60,915 nucleotides of DNA from Chitinophagaceae bacterium (GCA_027486835.1 JAIXOJ010000135.1:1-60915); one strand, 5' to 3'; positions 26,010 through 36,052 are shown, numbered from the stretch's first letter. Numbers and translations are program-made. The notes: generated by a model from the letters alone, not told the origin.

Positions 26010-28616
26010 CTACTTAAACTGGTCATCGCCTAGGTTAGAATTTGCTTTGGCTTCTTTTACTTTGAAATTGATGGTATAACCTCCCATTTCGCCTTTGCGC
26101 TCGTATGGAATTTTTACCCCACTACCTGCTAACTCGCGATAATCGGCAAACTCAGTAGAATTACTATTGCCATTTTTAATGGTTACTTCCTTGATTTTTA
26201 AACCCGTTTTTTCATCGTAATAGCGTTCGGTTTTGTTTCCATCAGCTTTGGTTTCTGTTACTACAAAAGCTAATGATTCATTCACCACTGCCAAATTAGC
26301 CGCTAATTGAAAATTGCCTCCATTGGCATCTAACTCCGGAAACAATTTTAAACCGCTTTTCATAGCCGCACGTGTTTCGTCGCCCACAACTGCAGGTTTT
26401 CCATTCTGTATTAGGTGAATGCTATCTCCATTAATGGTAAGCTTCATGGCTGTCATGCCCATTGCGGGAATGTTAATTTCTTGCAGCAGCTTATCTGGTG
26501 CTTTCTGTTTCATAGTCATGAGCACATCCACACCTTGAATAGAGCCTGATGCTAAATAGTATAAATCAGTAACTGCCTTTACCTTTTCTACGCCACCAAT
26601 AGCTTTTACATAACTATCAAACACCGTTTTAGTAGTAGTACCCAATGGCACAGCCTTAGCGTTTTGACCTGCCCAAACATTATTTGCCGGGTTTACATCA
26701 GGAAAATCATGGTTAGGGTCAATAACCAGTTTAGTAATTTTTGAGGTTGATTTATATTGGAAAGTCCAAGTACCACCTCTTTGCCAAATTTCTACTGGTA
26801 GCTTAACGGTATCTACTTTTCCATTTTCTTGCTTAATGGCAATTTCCACTGGCAAGGCCATTTCTTCTAAGTTCTCTAGGGTAATCAAAGCACCGTTCTG
26901 AGGATTTCCCTCTACGTACTCCACTTTTTTAACCCCTTGATCTAGTTTCCAATTATTTAAGAACCACTGGCGGAAAAACCAACTCAAGTCTTCTCCTGCT
27001 ACATTTTCCATGGTATGGAAAAAGTCCCAAGGGGTTGGGTGTTTAAATGCCCAACGTTTGATGTAGGTTTTAAAAGCATAATCGAAACGTTCTTTTCCAA
27101 GTACGTTGTTGCGAAGAATATTTAATCCTAGGCTTGGTTTAGAATAGGCTGCTGTGCCAAGATTGTAGGCTTGAATTACTTCTGGTACGTTCATAATTAC
27201 GTCCATTTTATCGCCAAACATTCTTTTACCAACTACCTGTGCATCGTCTTTTTCGTAGTATTCGCCCTTGTTAAACTCTTTGGTATCCACACCATTAATA
27301 AAGGTGTTAAAGCCTTCGTCCATCCAAGCATATTTTCGCTCATTGCTTCCGATAATCATAGGGAACCAATTGTGCCCAAATTCGTGGTTGGTAACATCCC
27401 ACAACTCACCTTTCTGCGATTTTGAACTACAAAACACAATACCAGGATATTCCATACCACCTACTACCCCTGCCACATTGGTGGCTACAGGGTAGGTATA
27501 TTCAAACCACTCGTCTGAATATAATTCAATACAGTTTTTAACGTATTCGGTGCTTCTGCCCCAAGCATCATTGCCTTTGCTTTCAAGCGGATAAAAGGAT
27601 TGGGCCAATATTTTTTTTCCGCTAGGCAAATTGATTCTTGCAGCATCCCAAATGAATGCCTTGGAAGCGGCCCAAGCCACGTCGCGTGCATTTTTACAGA
27701 AAAAATGCCAGGTGAGACTGGGTTTTGCAGGATAAAAACTGGTAGAATCTAGCTGGGCTTCAGATTTAATAATAAGGGTGCTGTCGGTGTTTTTGGCTTT
27801 ATTAAAAAGCGCAAGGGTTGCTGGTTTTAGCACCTCGGTTGGATTAACCAATTCGCCAGAAGCAGTTACGAGCATGTTGGCTGGAGCAGTGATAAAAAAG
27901 TCGTAATCGCCATAATCTAGATAAAACTCACCAGCACCTATATAAGGCAGGGTGTTCCATCCTAACACATCATCGTAAACGGCCATTCTAGGATACCATT
28001 GGGCTACTTCGTAAATCCAACCTTTAGAGGTATTTAAACGACCACAACGATCGGTGCCATACTCTGGCAATACAAAAGCGTAATCAATTTTAATGGTAAT
28101 TTTTGCCCCACCGCCTTTGAGGGTGTCTTTGAGTTTAAGCTGTAAACGAGTGTCGTTCACCAAATATTTTACGGGTTCGGGATTGCCATTTTGGATGATG
28201 GAAACAGATTTTATTTCATTGCCATCGGTAAAGCTTTTGTTGGCAAAACGCCCACCAGTAACTGGGCTAGTAGCCTCGCCTCTTGAATCGGCTTTGTAAA
28301 TATTCTGATCCAATTGCAGCCACAAAAATGGAAGCCTGTCTGGGCTATTGTTAGTATAAGTGATATACACCGTTCCAGATACCTTGTTCTTTGCCGTGTC
28401 TAGGGTTACATTAATTTTATAATCAGCCCTGTTTTGCCAATATTTAATGCCTGGTTCGCCGCCGGCAGTGCGGTATTCGTTTCCATTAAATGGATAAAAG
28501 AGGGGATTAAATACATTGTGTTGGTTGTACTTACTACCCGAGGATTGCGCCTGACCACCAGTAACACCTAAGGCGAAACCAATGGCAATGGCCAATAGAC
28601 TTTTAAAATATTTCAT
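26010..28616 (-). CDS. M1 family metallopeptidase, exported
   Basis: 868 residues. A gluzincin aminopeptidase-like enzyme that removes N-terminal residues from peptides using one zinc. The signature HEFGHNW starts at H411 (ligands H411 and H415, catalytic E412), and the third ligand E434 in WMDEGF follows with exact HEXXH-X18-E spacing. An N-terminal signal peptide (hydrophobic run, GQAQ near residue 24) predicts export to the periplasm or beyond. The N-terminal beta-domain (residues 40-290) precedes the catalytic domain. The last 230 residues after VNPANNVWAG resemble a lipoprotein-like beta domain common in Bacteroidota M1 proteins. The usual GAMEN motif reads GGMEYPG. No T9SS tail is present. 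It is divergent from gnd across a 1.2-kb repeat-bearing gap. Confidence 0.92.
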   Translation of the reverse strand: MKYFKSLLAIAIGFALGVTGGQAQSSGSKYNQHNVFNPLFYPFNGNEYRTAGGEPGIKYWQNRADYKINVTLDTAKNKVSGTVYITYTNNSPDRLPFLWLQLDQNIYKADSRGEATSPVTGGRFANKSFTDGNEIKSVSIIQNGNPEPVKYLVNDTRLQLKLKDTLKGGGAKITIKIDYAFVLPEYGTDRCGRLNTSKGWIYEVAQWYPRMAVYDDVLGWNTLPYIGAGEFYLDYGDYDFFITAPANMLVTASGELVNPTEVLKPATLALFNKAKNTDSTLIIKSEAQLDSTSFYPAKPSLTWHFFCKNARDVAWAASKAFIWDAARINLPSGKKILAQSFYPLESKGNDAWGRSTEYVKNCIELYSDEWFEYTYPVATNVAGVVGGMEYPGIVFCSSKSQKGELWDVTNHEFGHNWFPMIIGSNERKYAWMDEGFNTFINGVDTKEFNKGEYYEKDDAQVVGKRMFGDKMDVIMNVPEVIQAYNLGTAAYSKPSLGLNILRNNVLGKERFDYAFKTYIKRWAFKHPTPWDFFHTMENVAGEDLSWFFRQWFLNNWKLDQGVKKVEYVEGNPQNGALITLENLEEMALPVEIAIKQENGKVDTVKLPVEIWQRGGTWTFQYKSTSKITKLVIDPNHDFPDVNPANNVWAGQNAKAVPLGTTTKTVFDSYVKAIGGVEKVKAVTDLYYLASGSIQGVDVLMTMKQKAPDKLLQEINIPAMGMTAMKLTINGDSIHLIQNGKPAVVGDETRAAMKSGLKLFPELDANGGNFQLAANLAVVNESLAFVVTETKADGNKTERYYDEKTGLKIKEVTIKNGNSNSTEFADYRELAGSGVKIPYERKGEMGGYTINFKVKEAKANSNLGDDQFK

Positions 28617-28785
28617 TATAACTAATTTGTTTCGTGCCTAAATTAAGGGTGAGTGCTATAAGACTGTTGATATTTGTTTGAATGGTAATAAAGCAATACA
28701 AACGCTGTTAAAGCTGCATTAAAATAGGCTATTATGGGGAGTGATATGCTCGAATATTTATGGCAACTAGCGAAGACGAATCCAC

Positions 28786-28807
28786 TTTAGTTGACGATTC
28801 AACTAAA
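28786..28807. repeat. Short perfect inverted repeat
   Basis: TTTAGTTGA, CGAT, TCAACTAAA: a perfect 9-bp hairpin in the gap between the divergent peptidase and gnd genes. It could be an operator or a decayed terminator; nothing else around it decides. The rest of 28617-29019 shows no gene. Confidence 0.4.
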
Positions 28808-29019
28808 AAATTGACTACTCTTTTGCATTGCACAAACATTCTTGAAAAGCATATAAAAGCAGTTATTCAGCAAAAAGAGTATGGTGGGGAAGCGAGTGCA
28901 TGATCGTTTTTCGCAGTTATCATTCCTCCAAAAAAATTTCTACACGCTCATTTTAGATGGGGTATGATACAAGTCTTTTTTGAATAGAATTTGGTTGATT
29001 TTTTTTACTGAATACCATT

Positions 29020-29345
29020 TTCGTGTGTAAAATGTCATTTCCAAGTGCTAAATGTCATTTCCGAGTGTAAAATGCCATTCCCGAGTGTAAAATGTTTTTT
29101 TCAGGTGTAAAATGTCATCTTTCAAGTGCAAAATGTCATCTTTCAAGTGCAAAATGTCGTCTTTCAGGTGTAAAATGTCATCTTTGAAGTGCAAAATGTC
29201 GTCTTTCAGGTGTAAAATGTCATCTTTCAAGTGCAAAATGTCATCTTTCAGGTGTAAAATGTCATTCCCTAGTGTAAAATGCCATTTTCAAGTGTAAAAT
29301 GTCATTTTCAAGTGTAAAATGCCATTCCCGAGTGCTAAATGCACT
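29020..29345. repeat. 20/21-bp tandem array B
   Basis: About 16 head-to-tail units of the type GAGTGTAAAATGTCATTTCC (20 bp) or AAGTGCAAAATGTCATCTTT plus C (21 bp). The 21-bp subtype forms the centre and the 20-bp subtype the flanks. The 20-bp type contains AAATGNCATTT, an odd-centred inverted repeat with 5-bp arms. The same unit builds array E at 57250-57928. Short heptad-coding frames on both strands are by-products of the 21-bp period. Confidence 0.95.
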
Positions 29346-29786
29346 ACTTGAAGAACTCCCATGAATGTACTTATCAATGAATCATGAGATTGTGCTCACG
29401 CTTCTTTGAAGATGTTTCCTGAACAGTACATTGAAATTGGAAAATTCCTTTTCTCAATCGCCCAACTTGATTGTTTATTTTCCGAAACAGCTCATTTCTA
29501 GTAAAAGATTGTCAAGCAGTTTTCCCGCAAAGCAAGGAATGTTTTGTATGCAAAGAAGACGCAAAGTGCTACGCTATTTAACGGTAAAACATTTCGCTTT
29601 TTGGATTTATAAGACATGGTTTAAAAGGGGTTTTAATATTAGATTCATTCTGCTTATTAAGAACATTCATTACTATAAAACAATGGCAGGTTGTGTCGAA
29701 ATAAGAACTTCTTTGTACTGAAAAATAGCCCTTTCAAAATTGTGCTGCACTTTTACGGCTCAAACAATTGTCTAAATACAATAAAA

Positions 29787-31196
29787 ATGGAACAACAATT
29801 TGATTTTGCTATGATTGGCCTAGGCGTAATGGGGCGCAATCTGTTGCTCAACATGGCCGACAATGGCTTTGCAGTAGTGGGTTTTGATACTGATGCATCT
29901 AAAACCAGTGCATTAGAAAGCGCCGCCACAGTAGGTACAACCGTGAAAGGGGTGAATAGCCTTGAAGCTATGGTGGCACTGCTGAAAAAACCAAGGAAAA
30001 TGATTTTGTTAGTGCCTGCGGGCAAGCCTGTAGATGCGGTACTTACGTCTATACAACCACTATTGAGTCCGGAAGATGTGGTAATTGATGGAGGAAACTC
30101 GCATTATACCGATACCCTACGCCGAATAGAAGCACAATCTACAATGGGCTTTCATTTTATGGGTATGGGCATTTCTGGTGGAGAGTTAGGTGCCAGAACT
30201 GGCCCAAGCATCATGCCTGGAGGTAATTATGAAGCTTACTTAAATGTGCAACCAGTTTTAGAAGCTATAGCTGCAAAAGCAAACGGTGAACCATGTGTAG
30301 CCTACATGGGCAAGGGCGCAGCAGGACATTACGTGAAAATGGTGCATAACGGCATTGAATATGCCATTATGCAACTATTGGCCGAGGTATATGACCTATT
30401 ACAACATGGGCAAGGATACACCAACGAGCAGTTGCACCAACTGTTTCGCCAATGGAACGAAGGCGATTTACAATCTTATCTGATGGAAATAACGGCTGCT
30501 ATCTTCCTTCAAAAAGACGAATTAGCTGAAGGTGAATTATTAGACAGCATCCTAGATGTTGCAGGCTCTAAAGGAACTGGTAAATGGACCTCGCAAAGTG
30601 CAATGGACTTAGGTACAGCCATTCCTGTGATTGATGCGGCTGTGACTATGCGCAGTATTTCTGGCTTGAAAACAAATAGGATACAGGCGGCAGGACTCTA
30701 TTCACCACCTTCCAAAGCAATTGCAATAGAACCAGAGGAGTTTGAACAACAATTGCATGATGCACTCGTAAGTGCTATTATTATATGTTATGCGCAAGGA
30801 TTGGCCATGTTGCAGAAGGCTTCAACCGAACTAGGGTTTGAGATACCATTGCAAGATGCCGTGAAAGTGTGGCGACAAGGCTGCATCATTCGCTCGGCAA
30901 TGCTCGAACTTTTCTACACTGTTTGTAGCCAAAACCCCTCTATTAGTAATATACTTTTAGACCCTACCATTGTCCGTCCAATTCAAGCGAGTATTGGTGG
31001 GTTAAGATCGGTAGTAATAGCCGCTACTAAGGCAGGTATTCCTTCCATGGCCTTGTCTAATGCGTTGAATTATTTTGATGCATTTGTGTCGGATAAATTA
31101 CCCCTTAACCTTACCCAAGCCCAAAGGGATTTCTTTGGCGCACATACTTATCAGCGGCTTGACAGGGAAGGCATATTTCATAGTCATTGGGGGTAA
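29787..31196 (+). CDS. gnd: 6-phosphogluconate dehydrogenase (NADP+, decarboxylating)
   Basis: 469 residues. It converts 6-phosphogluconate to ribulose 5-phosphate, CO2 and NADPH. The N-terminal Rossmann motif MIGLGVMGRNLLLNMAD is at residues 8-24. The substrate and catalytic segments are DGGNSHYTDTLRR near 98, GMGISGGELGARTGPSIMPG near 122-141, and KMVHNGIEYAIMQLL near 180. GSKGTGKWTSQSA near 253 lies in the helical C-terminal domain. An open frame extends 32 codons upstream to 29691, but conservation begins at the ATG at 29787. It is followed by zwf (138 bp) and pgl, so the whole oxidative pentose phosphate branch is clustered. Confidence 0.97.
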   Translation: MEQQFDFAMIGLGVMGRNLLLNMADNGFAVVGFDTDASKTSALESAATVGTTVKGVNSLEAMVALLKKPRKMILLVPAGKPVDAVLTSIQPLLSPEDVVIDGGNSHYTDTLRRIEAQSTMGFHFMGMGISGGELGARTGPSIMPGGNYEAYLNVQPVLEAIAAKANGEPCVAYMGKGAAGHYVKMVHNGIEYAIMQLLAEVYDLLQHGQGYTNEQLHQLFRQWNEGDLQSYLMEITAAIFLQKDELAEGELLDSILDVAGSKGTGKWTSQSAMDLGTAIPVIDAAVTMRSISGLKTNRIQAAGLYSPPSKAIAIEPEEFEQQLHDALVSAIIICYAQGLAMLQKASTELGFEIPLQDAVKVWRQGCIIRSAMLELFYTVCSQNPSISNILLDPTIVRPIQASIGGLRSVVIAATKAGIPSMALSNALNYFDAFVSDKLPLNLTQAQRDFFGAHTYQRLDREGIFHSHWG

Positions 31197-31282
31197 TTGT
31201 AAAGGAATGTATGATCATATCGATTGGATTAAACACACCTCCTTTTAAAGAATGGATGGGATTCATCCCTCCCCTATTTGTT

Positions 31283-31310
31283 TACTTGACACCTTACCAC
31301 CTAATTCTTC
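31283..31310. repeat. Heptamer repeat copy before zwf
   Basis: Four 7-bp units in phase: TACTTGA, CACCTTA, CCACCTA, ATTCTTC. Two match units of the repeat at 3642-3690. It ends 24 bp before the zwf start. Confidence 0.45.
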
Positions 31311-31334
31311 ACACGATATCATAAAACATTTTTT

Positions 31335-32849
31335 ATGCCTGTTTTAAATAAAAAACCGAATGCTTCCATCATTTTCATATTCGGTGGAAGCGGTGATTTG
31401 AATTTGCGGAAACTCACTCCCGCCTTATATAACCTGAGTATAGACAATTATCTGCCTAACAAATTTGCCGTTTATGGCATTGGCAGAACGGAATACAGTA
31501 ATGAACAATACCGCATTAGATTACTAGAAGGCATTAAACTATTTTCTCGCAGAAACGAGGTGAACAAAAACTGGGAGAGTTTTGCACCTTATTTGAATTA
31601 CTTGCAAATGGATGCCGATAATGATGCGGCCTATTCCGCCATTTCAGACGTTGTAACTGCTAAAGAACAGGAATGGAACGAGCGTCCAAATGTGATTTTT
31701 TACATGAGCGTAGCACCACAGTTAGTACCAGAAATAGCCACCAATTTGGGCAAACTCAATCTTTGCTCCAATAAATCAAGCGTACGCATTGTGGTAGAAA
31801 AACCATTTGGACACGACCTAGAAAGTGCCAAGGCCCTTAATAAGTTGCTCACCAGTCTTTTTGCTGAAGAACAGATTTACCGGATAGACCATTATTTGGG
31901 CAAAGAAACTGTGCAGAATATCTTGGCCATGCGCTTTGCCAATGCACTTTTTGAGCCGATATGGAATAGAAACTATATTGAACATGTACAAATTACGATG
32001 GCAGAAACCGTGGGCCTCGAAGGCAGGGCAGGTTACTACGATCAATCTGGTGCCTTGCGGGATATGTTACAGAATCATATTTTGCAGTTGCTCTGCATGG
32101 TTGCCATGGAAGCACCCGTCTCTTTTAATGCGAATGAAATAAGGAACAAAAAAGTGGATGTGTTAAACGCAATTAGAAGACTCCGCACAGACGAAGTACA
32201 TGCAAATGCCGTTCGTGGACAGTACAGCGATGGCTGGATCAACGGCAATAAAGTAATTGGCTATAGAAAAGAAAAGAACATTGCCCCAGAATCGAACACA
32301 GAAACATTTGCGGCAGCAAAATTTTATATTGACAACTGGCGTTGGCAGGGTGTTCCGTTTTATGTACGTACTGGCAAACACTTGCACCAAAAAACTACCT
32401 TAATTACAGTACAATTTAAACCGGCTCCACATTATGCTTTTCCGATAGAAGCAGCCGAAACTTGGCGTCCAAATCGTTTGACTATTAGTATTCAACCCGA
32501 AATGGAAATCAAATTGCGCTTTCAGGCTAAAAAACCAGGACAAGCTATGATTCTAAATCCGGTGGATATGGTGTTTAGCTATGCCGAAGCCTATGATGGC
32601 CATGAACCAGAGGCCTATGAAACGCTTTTGCTAGATGTGATGGAGGGCAACCCGACACTCTTTATGCGAAATGATCAAGTGGAAGCAGCTTGGGAAATAA
32701 TCACGCCCATTTTGGAAGCATGGAGTACCAGACCCGCAGTGGATTTCCCCAACTATGCGCCCAACTCATGGGGCCCAGAAGACGCTGAAGCACTCATAGC
32801 TAGAGATGGATTTAATTGGGTAACGCTACCACTGGTGCAAAAGGATTGA
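31335..32849 (+). CDS. zwf: Glucose-6-phosphate 1-dehydrogenase
   Basis: 504 residues. It oxidises glucose 6-phosphate to 6-phosphogluconolactone with NADP+. The nucleotide motif reads [19 protein letters not shown] (about residues 16-34), where most enzymes have [16 protein letters not shown] near 154 and the active-site motif RIDHYLGKE near 182-190 (catalytic His 239-equivalent further on in the same domain) are present. The C-terminal domain ends with [27 protein letters not shown] and [11 protein letters not shown], all standard. Length fits. It stands between gnd and pgl on the same strand and is presumably co-regulated with them, although each gap (138 and 268 bp) could carry its own promoter. 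Confidence 0.97.
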   Translation: MPVLNKKPNASIIFIFGGSGDLNLRKLTPALYNLSIDNYLPNKFAVYGIGRTEYSNEQYRIRLLEGIKLFSRRNEVNKNWESFAPYLNYLQMDADNDAAYSAISDVVTAKEQEWNERPNVIFYMSVAPQLVPEIATNLGKLNLCSNKSSVRIVVEKPFGHDLESAKALNKLLTSLFAEEQIYRIDHYLGKETVQNILAMRFANALFEPIWNRNYIEHVQITMAETVGLEGRAGYYDQSGALRDMLQNHILQLLCMVAMEAPVSFNANEIRNKKVDVLNAIRRLRTDEVHANAVRGQYSDGWINGNKVIGYRKEKNIAPESNTETFAAAKFYIDNWRWQGVPFYVRTGKHLHQKTTLITVQFKPAPHYAFPIEAAETWRPNRLTISIQPEMEIKLRFQAKKPGQAMILNPVDMVFSYAEAYDGHEPEAYETLLLDVMEGNPTLFMRNDQVEAAWEIITPILEAWSTRPAVDFPNYAPNSWGPEDAEALIARDGFNWVTLPLVQKD

Positions 32850-33011
32850 TACCGCTTTAGTGGCTGGTACTAGAAATTGGAAAAAGTTGCCTGATTTGTT
32901 TACCGCTGCCCAGACCCTAGCTTCCGATAAATCGCAAATAGAATAGGCTGAGTTCAAATGCGGTTTTATTGAATAGTTGCTTTTTTTATCAACATAAAGT
33001 TTTCAACCTAT

Positions 33012-33019
33012 TATATTTG
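33012..33019 (+). promoter_or_regulatory. Predicted -7 element before pgl
   Basis: TATATTTG matches TAnnTTTG and lies about 100 bp upstream of the pgl start, in the 268-bp gap after zwf. No clear TTG -33 element at the usual distance was found. Confidence 0.4.
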
Positions 33020-33117
33020 AAACGCACCCACCAGCAACATACGGCCAAGATTGGTTAGCTAAGCTGGTGGTGTTATTTTATATTAGGTTATTCCACTCAA
33101 AAAAAACATCCTTATCT

Positions 33118-33867
33118 ATGCTCGTTAAATTTCATATTACTGACACTAAGGATCAGCTTGTACACCAATTTGCAAACTGGCTGAAACATGAAATAGCGAA
33201 TACGCTAGAGAAAAAATTTTACTGCACCATTGCTCTATCTGGGGGCAGTACGCCTTTAGACCTTTTTAAACTATTGGCTACCAGCCCACTTAGCCGTGAA
33301 ATTGATTGGGAAAAAGTACATGTTTTCTGGGGGGATGAACGAGATGTGCCATTTAATGATGAGCGCAACAACGCCATGCAAGCCATAGAAGCCTTGCTGA
33401 GCAAAGTAGCCATTCCACTAGGGCAAATGCATATTATCAACACCAAAAATGGAGCAGAAGCGGCTGCTACAGCCTACGACCAATTATTGCACAAATACTT
33501 TGAAGGCCGTACGTATAGTTTTGACATTACCCTGCTGGGAATGGGCGATGATGGGCATACCCTTTCCATATTTCCACATACCGAGGCGGTGGATGAACAG
33601 GAAAAATGGGTCATGAGCTATTATGTGCCAGCACTAGAAATGAACCGAATCACTCTACTTCCATCGATAATCAATAAATCTAAACAGATTTGTTTTCTTG
33701 TATCGGGTAAAAACAAAGCTGCCGTGTTGGCCAAAGTGTTGAATGGCCCTAAACTTCCAAATGAATATCCATCACAATTAATCAATCCTCAAAATGGCGA
33801 ATTGCATTGGTTTCTAGATAAGGATGCGGCTGCTGAAAGTGATCTACAACTTGCGAAAGAGGATTAA
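33118..33867 (+). CDS. pgl: 6-phosphogluconolactonase
   Basis: 249 residues, DevB/SOL type. It hydrolyses 6-phosphogluconolactone between the zwf and gnd steps. Motifs are ALSGGSTPLDLFKLL (about residues 37-51), VFWGDERDVP near 70-79 with RNNAMQ, and LLGMGDDGHTLSIFPHTEA near 140-158, the family's GxGxDGHTASLFP site with conservative substitutions. The frame is open to 33067, but that extension has no family counterpart, so ATG at 33118 is chosen. A strong terminator at 33918 closes the gnd-zwf-pgl cluster. Confidence 0.95.
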   Translation: MLVKFHITDTKDQLVHQFANWLKHEIANTLEKKFYCTIALSGGSTPLDLFKLLATSPLSREIDWEKVHVFWGDERDVPFNDERNNAMQAIEALLSKVAIPLGQMHIINTKNGAEAAATAYDQLLHKYFEGRTYSFDITLLGMGDDGHTLSIFPHTEAVDEQEKWVMSYYVPALEMNRITLLPSIINKSKQICFLVSGKNKAAVLAKVLNGPKLPNEYPSQLINPQNGELHWFLDKDAAAESDLQLAKED

Positions 33868-33917
33868 TGATACAACGGTTCTGCTAGTTACATTATCCAT
33901 ACAATTTCTGCAAAACT

Positions 33918-33958
33918 AAACAGCCCCCATGAATGTTAAAATTTCATGGGGGCTGTTT
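33918..33958 (+). terminator. Terminator after pgl
   Basis: A 16-bp stem (AAACAGCCCCCATGAA with TTCATGGGGGCTGTTT) and a 9-nt loop, 50 bp after the pgl stop. Confidence 0.9.
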
Positions 33959-34210
33959 CTTGGAATTTACAACTCGATTCTGTGCTATATCCATGCTTTG
34001 AGTGTTTTTTGTTGCCATTTGTAATGCCCTTAATTGCGCTAATCAGTTTTATTCATAAAATAGGAAATGATCTTTAACTCAAACACAAAACGACTACTCA
34101 TATAAACAAATAAGAAGTGATAAGAAGGAGAAAATTGCTAATTACGAGAGAAACAACCAGATACTGACAAAATGTCTTGAAATAGCCCCAAAAAGCCTTT
34201 TGAAGCCCAA

Positions 34211-34399
34211 AAAATCGGTACAAATGTCCACCGTAATGCTTCAAACGAGCATCGTAATGCTTCAAACGAGTACCGTAATGCTTCAAACGAGCATCGAAAA
34301 ACTTCTATTCAATACCCTAAAGCTTCAACGGTGTACCCCATAAGTTCAAAGCAGGATTGAAAGAATTCAAGCGCGTATCCGATGGGTTCGATTGTGCTT
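34211..34399. repeat. 21-bp tandem array C with decaying flank
   Basis: Three near-identical units CGTAATGCTTCAAACGAGCA plus one base begin at 34232, 34253 and 34274. Five more units (34295, 34316, 34337, 34358, 34379) hold exact 21-bp phase but keep little beyond a central TTC and scattered bases. One weak unit precedes them at 34211. The array looks old at one end and young at the other. Confidence 0.8.
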
Positions 34400-34405
34400 G
34401 GTAGG

Positions 34406-34446
34406 TTGCATTAGTAGGTTGTTGGAAGTAGGTATTAAGTTATTTC
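34406..34446. repeat. Heptamer repeat copy abutting array C
   Basis: TAGGTTG, CATTAG, TAGGTTG, TTGGAAG, TAGGTAT, TAAGTTA: five 7-bp units and one of 6 bp. It follows directly on the degenerate end of the 21-bp array. Confidence 0.45.
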
Positions 34447-34855
34447 CTCTTTTTCGGTGAAGCTATAAAGTATTATTTCGCTTACATGCGTTGTGGAAAG
34501 GGATAGTGATGTTTCATTGGGGCGGCCTGCCCCTTTTCCACGGCAATCATTCGCAAGGAGCAATTTTTTGGGTTTTAAACCTAGATAATTAAGAAACGGA
34601 AAGCTGATAGACTCAATAGGCTTTAGAGGCAAGCCATTGGTTTTAGGTACTTGGGGTTAAAAAAATGCAGGCATATTGTCTATACTTAAATTTTCCCTTG
34701 CTTGAACCAAATAATCCGAATTATTCAACGATTCGTGCCATTGGAGCGGTTGCTACTCATTTATTGCTTGGTAGTAGAGGGTAATCGTTAGTCGCCATTC
34801 GTGTATTAGTGGCTACCCTCAATTAGCATACTTTAATAAAAAACAGGAGTTAAAT
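34447..34855. other. Intergenic, no supported gene
   Basis: Contains a GGGGC-GGCCT-GCCCC hairpin at 34519-34533 whose GGGGCGGCC core recurs in the hairpin cluster after topA. A minus-strand frame at 34435-34632 overlaps it but has no recognisable features. Nothing else is seen. Confidence 0.4.
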
Positions 34856-34945
34856 ATGGAAAAATGGCACTCCATTTTAGATGGCGTTTACTGCACTGCT
34901 ACTCCTCTCCAAGGCCAACCAATCGTGCAGAAAAAAATTGATTAA
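34856..34945 (+). CDS. Possible 29-residue small protein or leader peptide
   Basis: ATG at 34856 follows AGGAG by 5 bp, unusually good for this phylum, and opens 29 codons beginning MEKWHSILDG and ending KKID. It lies 74 bp upstream of the next gene on the same strand. No family is recognised. It may be a real small protein, a leader, or chance. Confidence 0.25.
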   Translation: MEKWHSILDGVYCTATPLQGQPIVQKKID

Positions 34946-35019
34946 GGAATGTAGATTTTTCAACTAAGATTACTATTTTGCGACCATATTTTATTAAAGC
35001 ACTAAAAAAAGTTACTACT

Positions 35020-35988
35020 ATGTCAAAAGATAACCAACCAGAAGTATTGTATCAAATGCCCAATGGTGAGCTAATTAATGCAAGCTATGAGCATGAACCA
35101 TGTTTCATTAGAGATCTCAGCGATTTAAAATCAAGAGGAATTGACGCCACCCGAGTTGACGAATTAATACAGAAAAGAATCAACTTTCAAAATGTGCCTA
35201 CGGATGATACCATGACGGCATTGATTTCTGTGGAAATTAAGGCTAGGGATGCCGATGTGGAAATTCTAACGAATAATATGCAAGAAATTGTGGGTATTGC
35301 TAGGAATGGACTTGGTGCTAAAAGTCCAGAATTTGCCACTTTTGGTAATGTTGAATTTTCTAGAATGGACGTGCCTGCGCTTTGCACCGCCTCCATGACG
35401 ATAGCCCAAAGGGCCAATGTTTATTTAGCGAAACTGGGCATTAAAGGCATAACCAAAACGATGATTGATGATTTAGACAAGCAAAAAAAATCAGTGGAAG
35501 CTGGCATAATAAACGTGTCAAAGGCCGAAGCCAATCAAAAACTAACCACTTCTATCCGCCGCAATAAGGGCAACGAATTATATCTAGAGTTGAAAGACAT
35601 GAGCACTTCTGCTCGGGTGTATTACGAAAAAAGAGACCCATTAAAAGCAGACGATTATGTGCTGTATGACCTTCCTGACGATGTGCAAATGCGCAACGGG
35701 GAGGTAAAACCTACCCAAATAGTGACCCGAGAATTAAAAGGTGTTAACACTAAAAGCGTATTCCGCTTGCAGGTGAAAGTGGGTGATACCTTGACTTTTT
35801 ATTACAGCAAAAAGGAAAATGGAGTAGCTGGACTTAAAAAAGTAACCGTTAACAGCAACCCTGGCAATTATGACGACCACACTCCCGTCGACTTAGGCTT
35901 TGACCCCGAAAATGGCTACATACATTTTTGCATAGAAAACCCCAGCACTACCGAAGTGGCCAATTATCGCGTACAGGTAGTAGGATAA
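35020..35988 (+). CDS. Hypothetical protein: helical domain plus C-terminal beta domain
   Basis: 322 residues, function not recognised. There is no signal peptide. Residues about 30-190 are predominantly helical by inspection, with the order LGIKGIT, then KAEANQKLTT, then NELYLELKDMSTSARVYYEK, then KADDYVLYDL. This resembles the plan of the protein at 56367-57107 (LGLKGI, ATKDRDALYDELNEWMAEFKE). The last 100 residues (from about 220) look like a beta-sandwich, with KVGDTLTFYYSKK and NPSTTEVANYRVQVV. A TTG at 34978 opens the frame earlier, but the ATG at 35020 is preferred. A terminator at 36003 separates it from the ATPase-protease pair, so a joint function with that pair is not implied. Confidence 0.75.
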   Translation: MSKDNQPEVLYQMPNGELINASYEHEPCFIRDLSDLKSRGIDATRVDELIQKRINFQNVPTDDTMTALISVEIKARDADVEILTNNMQEIVGIARNGLGAKSPEFATFGNVEFSRMDVPALCTASMTIAQRANVYLAKLGIKGITKTMIDDLDKQKKSVEAGIINVSKAEANQKLTTSIRRNKGNELYLELKDMSTSARVYYEKRDPLKADDYVLYDLPDDVQMRNGEVKPTQIVTRELKGVNTKSVFRLQVKVGDTLTFYYSKKENGVAGLKKVTVNSNPGNYDDHTPVDLGFDPENGYIHFCIENPSTTEVANYRVQVVG

Positions 35989-36002
35989 TTGTTGAGCTAA
36001 AT

Positions 36003-36052
36003 AAAATAACAACCCCATTAATCTTTTTTGAATAATGGGGTTATTTGTTTTT
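36003..36052 (+). terminator. Terminator after the 322-residue protein gene
   Basis: AAATAACAACCCCATTA pairs with TAATGGGGTTATTT (one bulged base), followed by GTTTTTAT. A short GGGGTAGGCAAT segment at 36067-36078 is the reverse complement of ATTGCCTACC in the hairpin cluster after topA. Confidence 0.8.

Noticed and set aside
29048-29297. Short frames with heptads such as HLKDDIL and MSSFKCK in array B
   Set aside because: They appear on both strands because 21 bp is seven codons, and 20-bp units break the frame. No start context or family is seen.
29431-29721. 96-codon frame upstream of gnd
   Set aside because: It has no family features, overlaps the frame leading into gnd, and lies in a promoter region.
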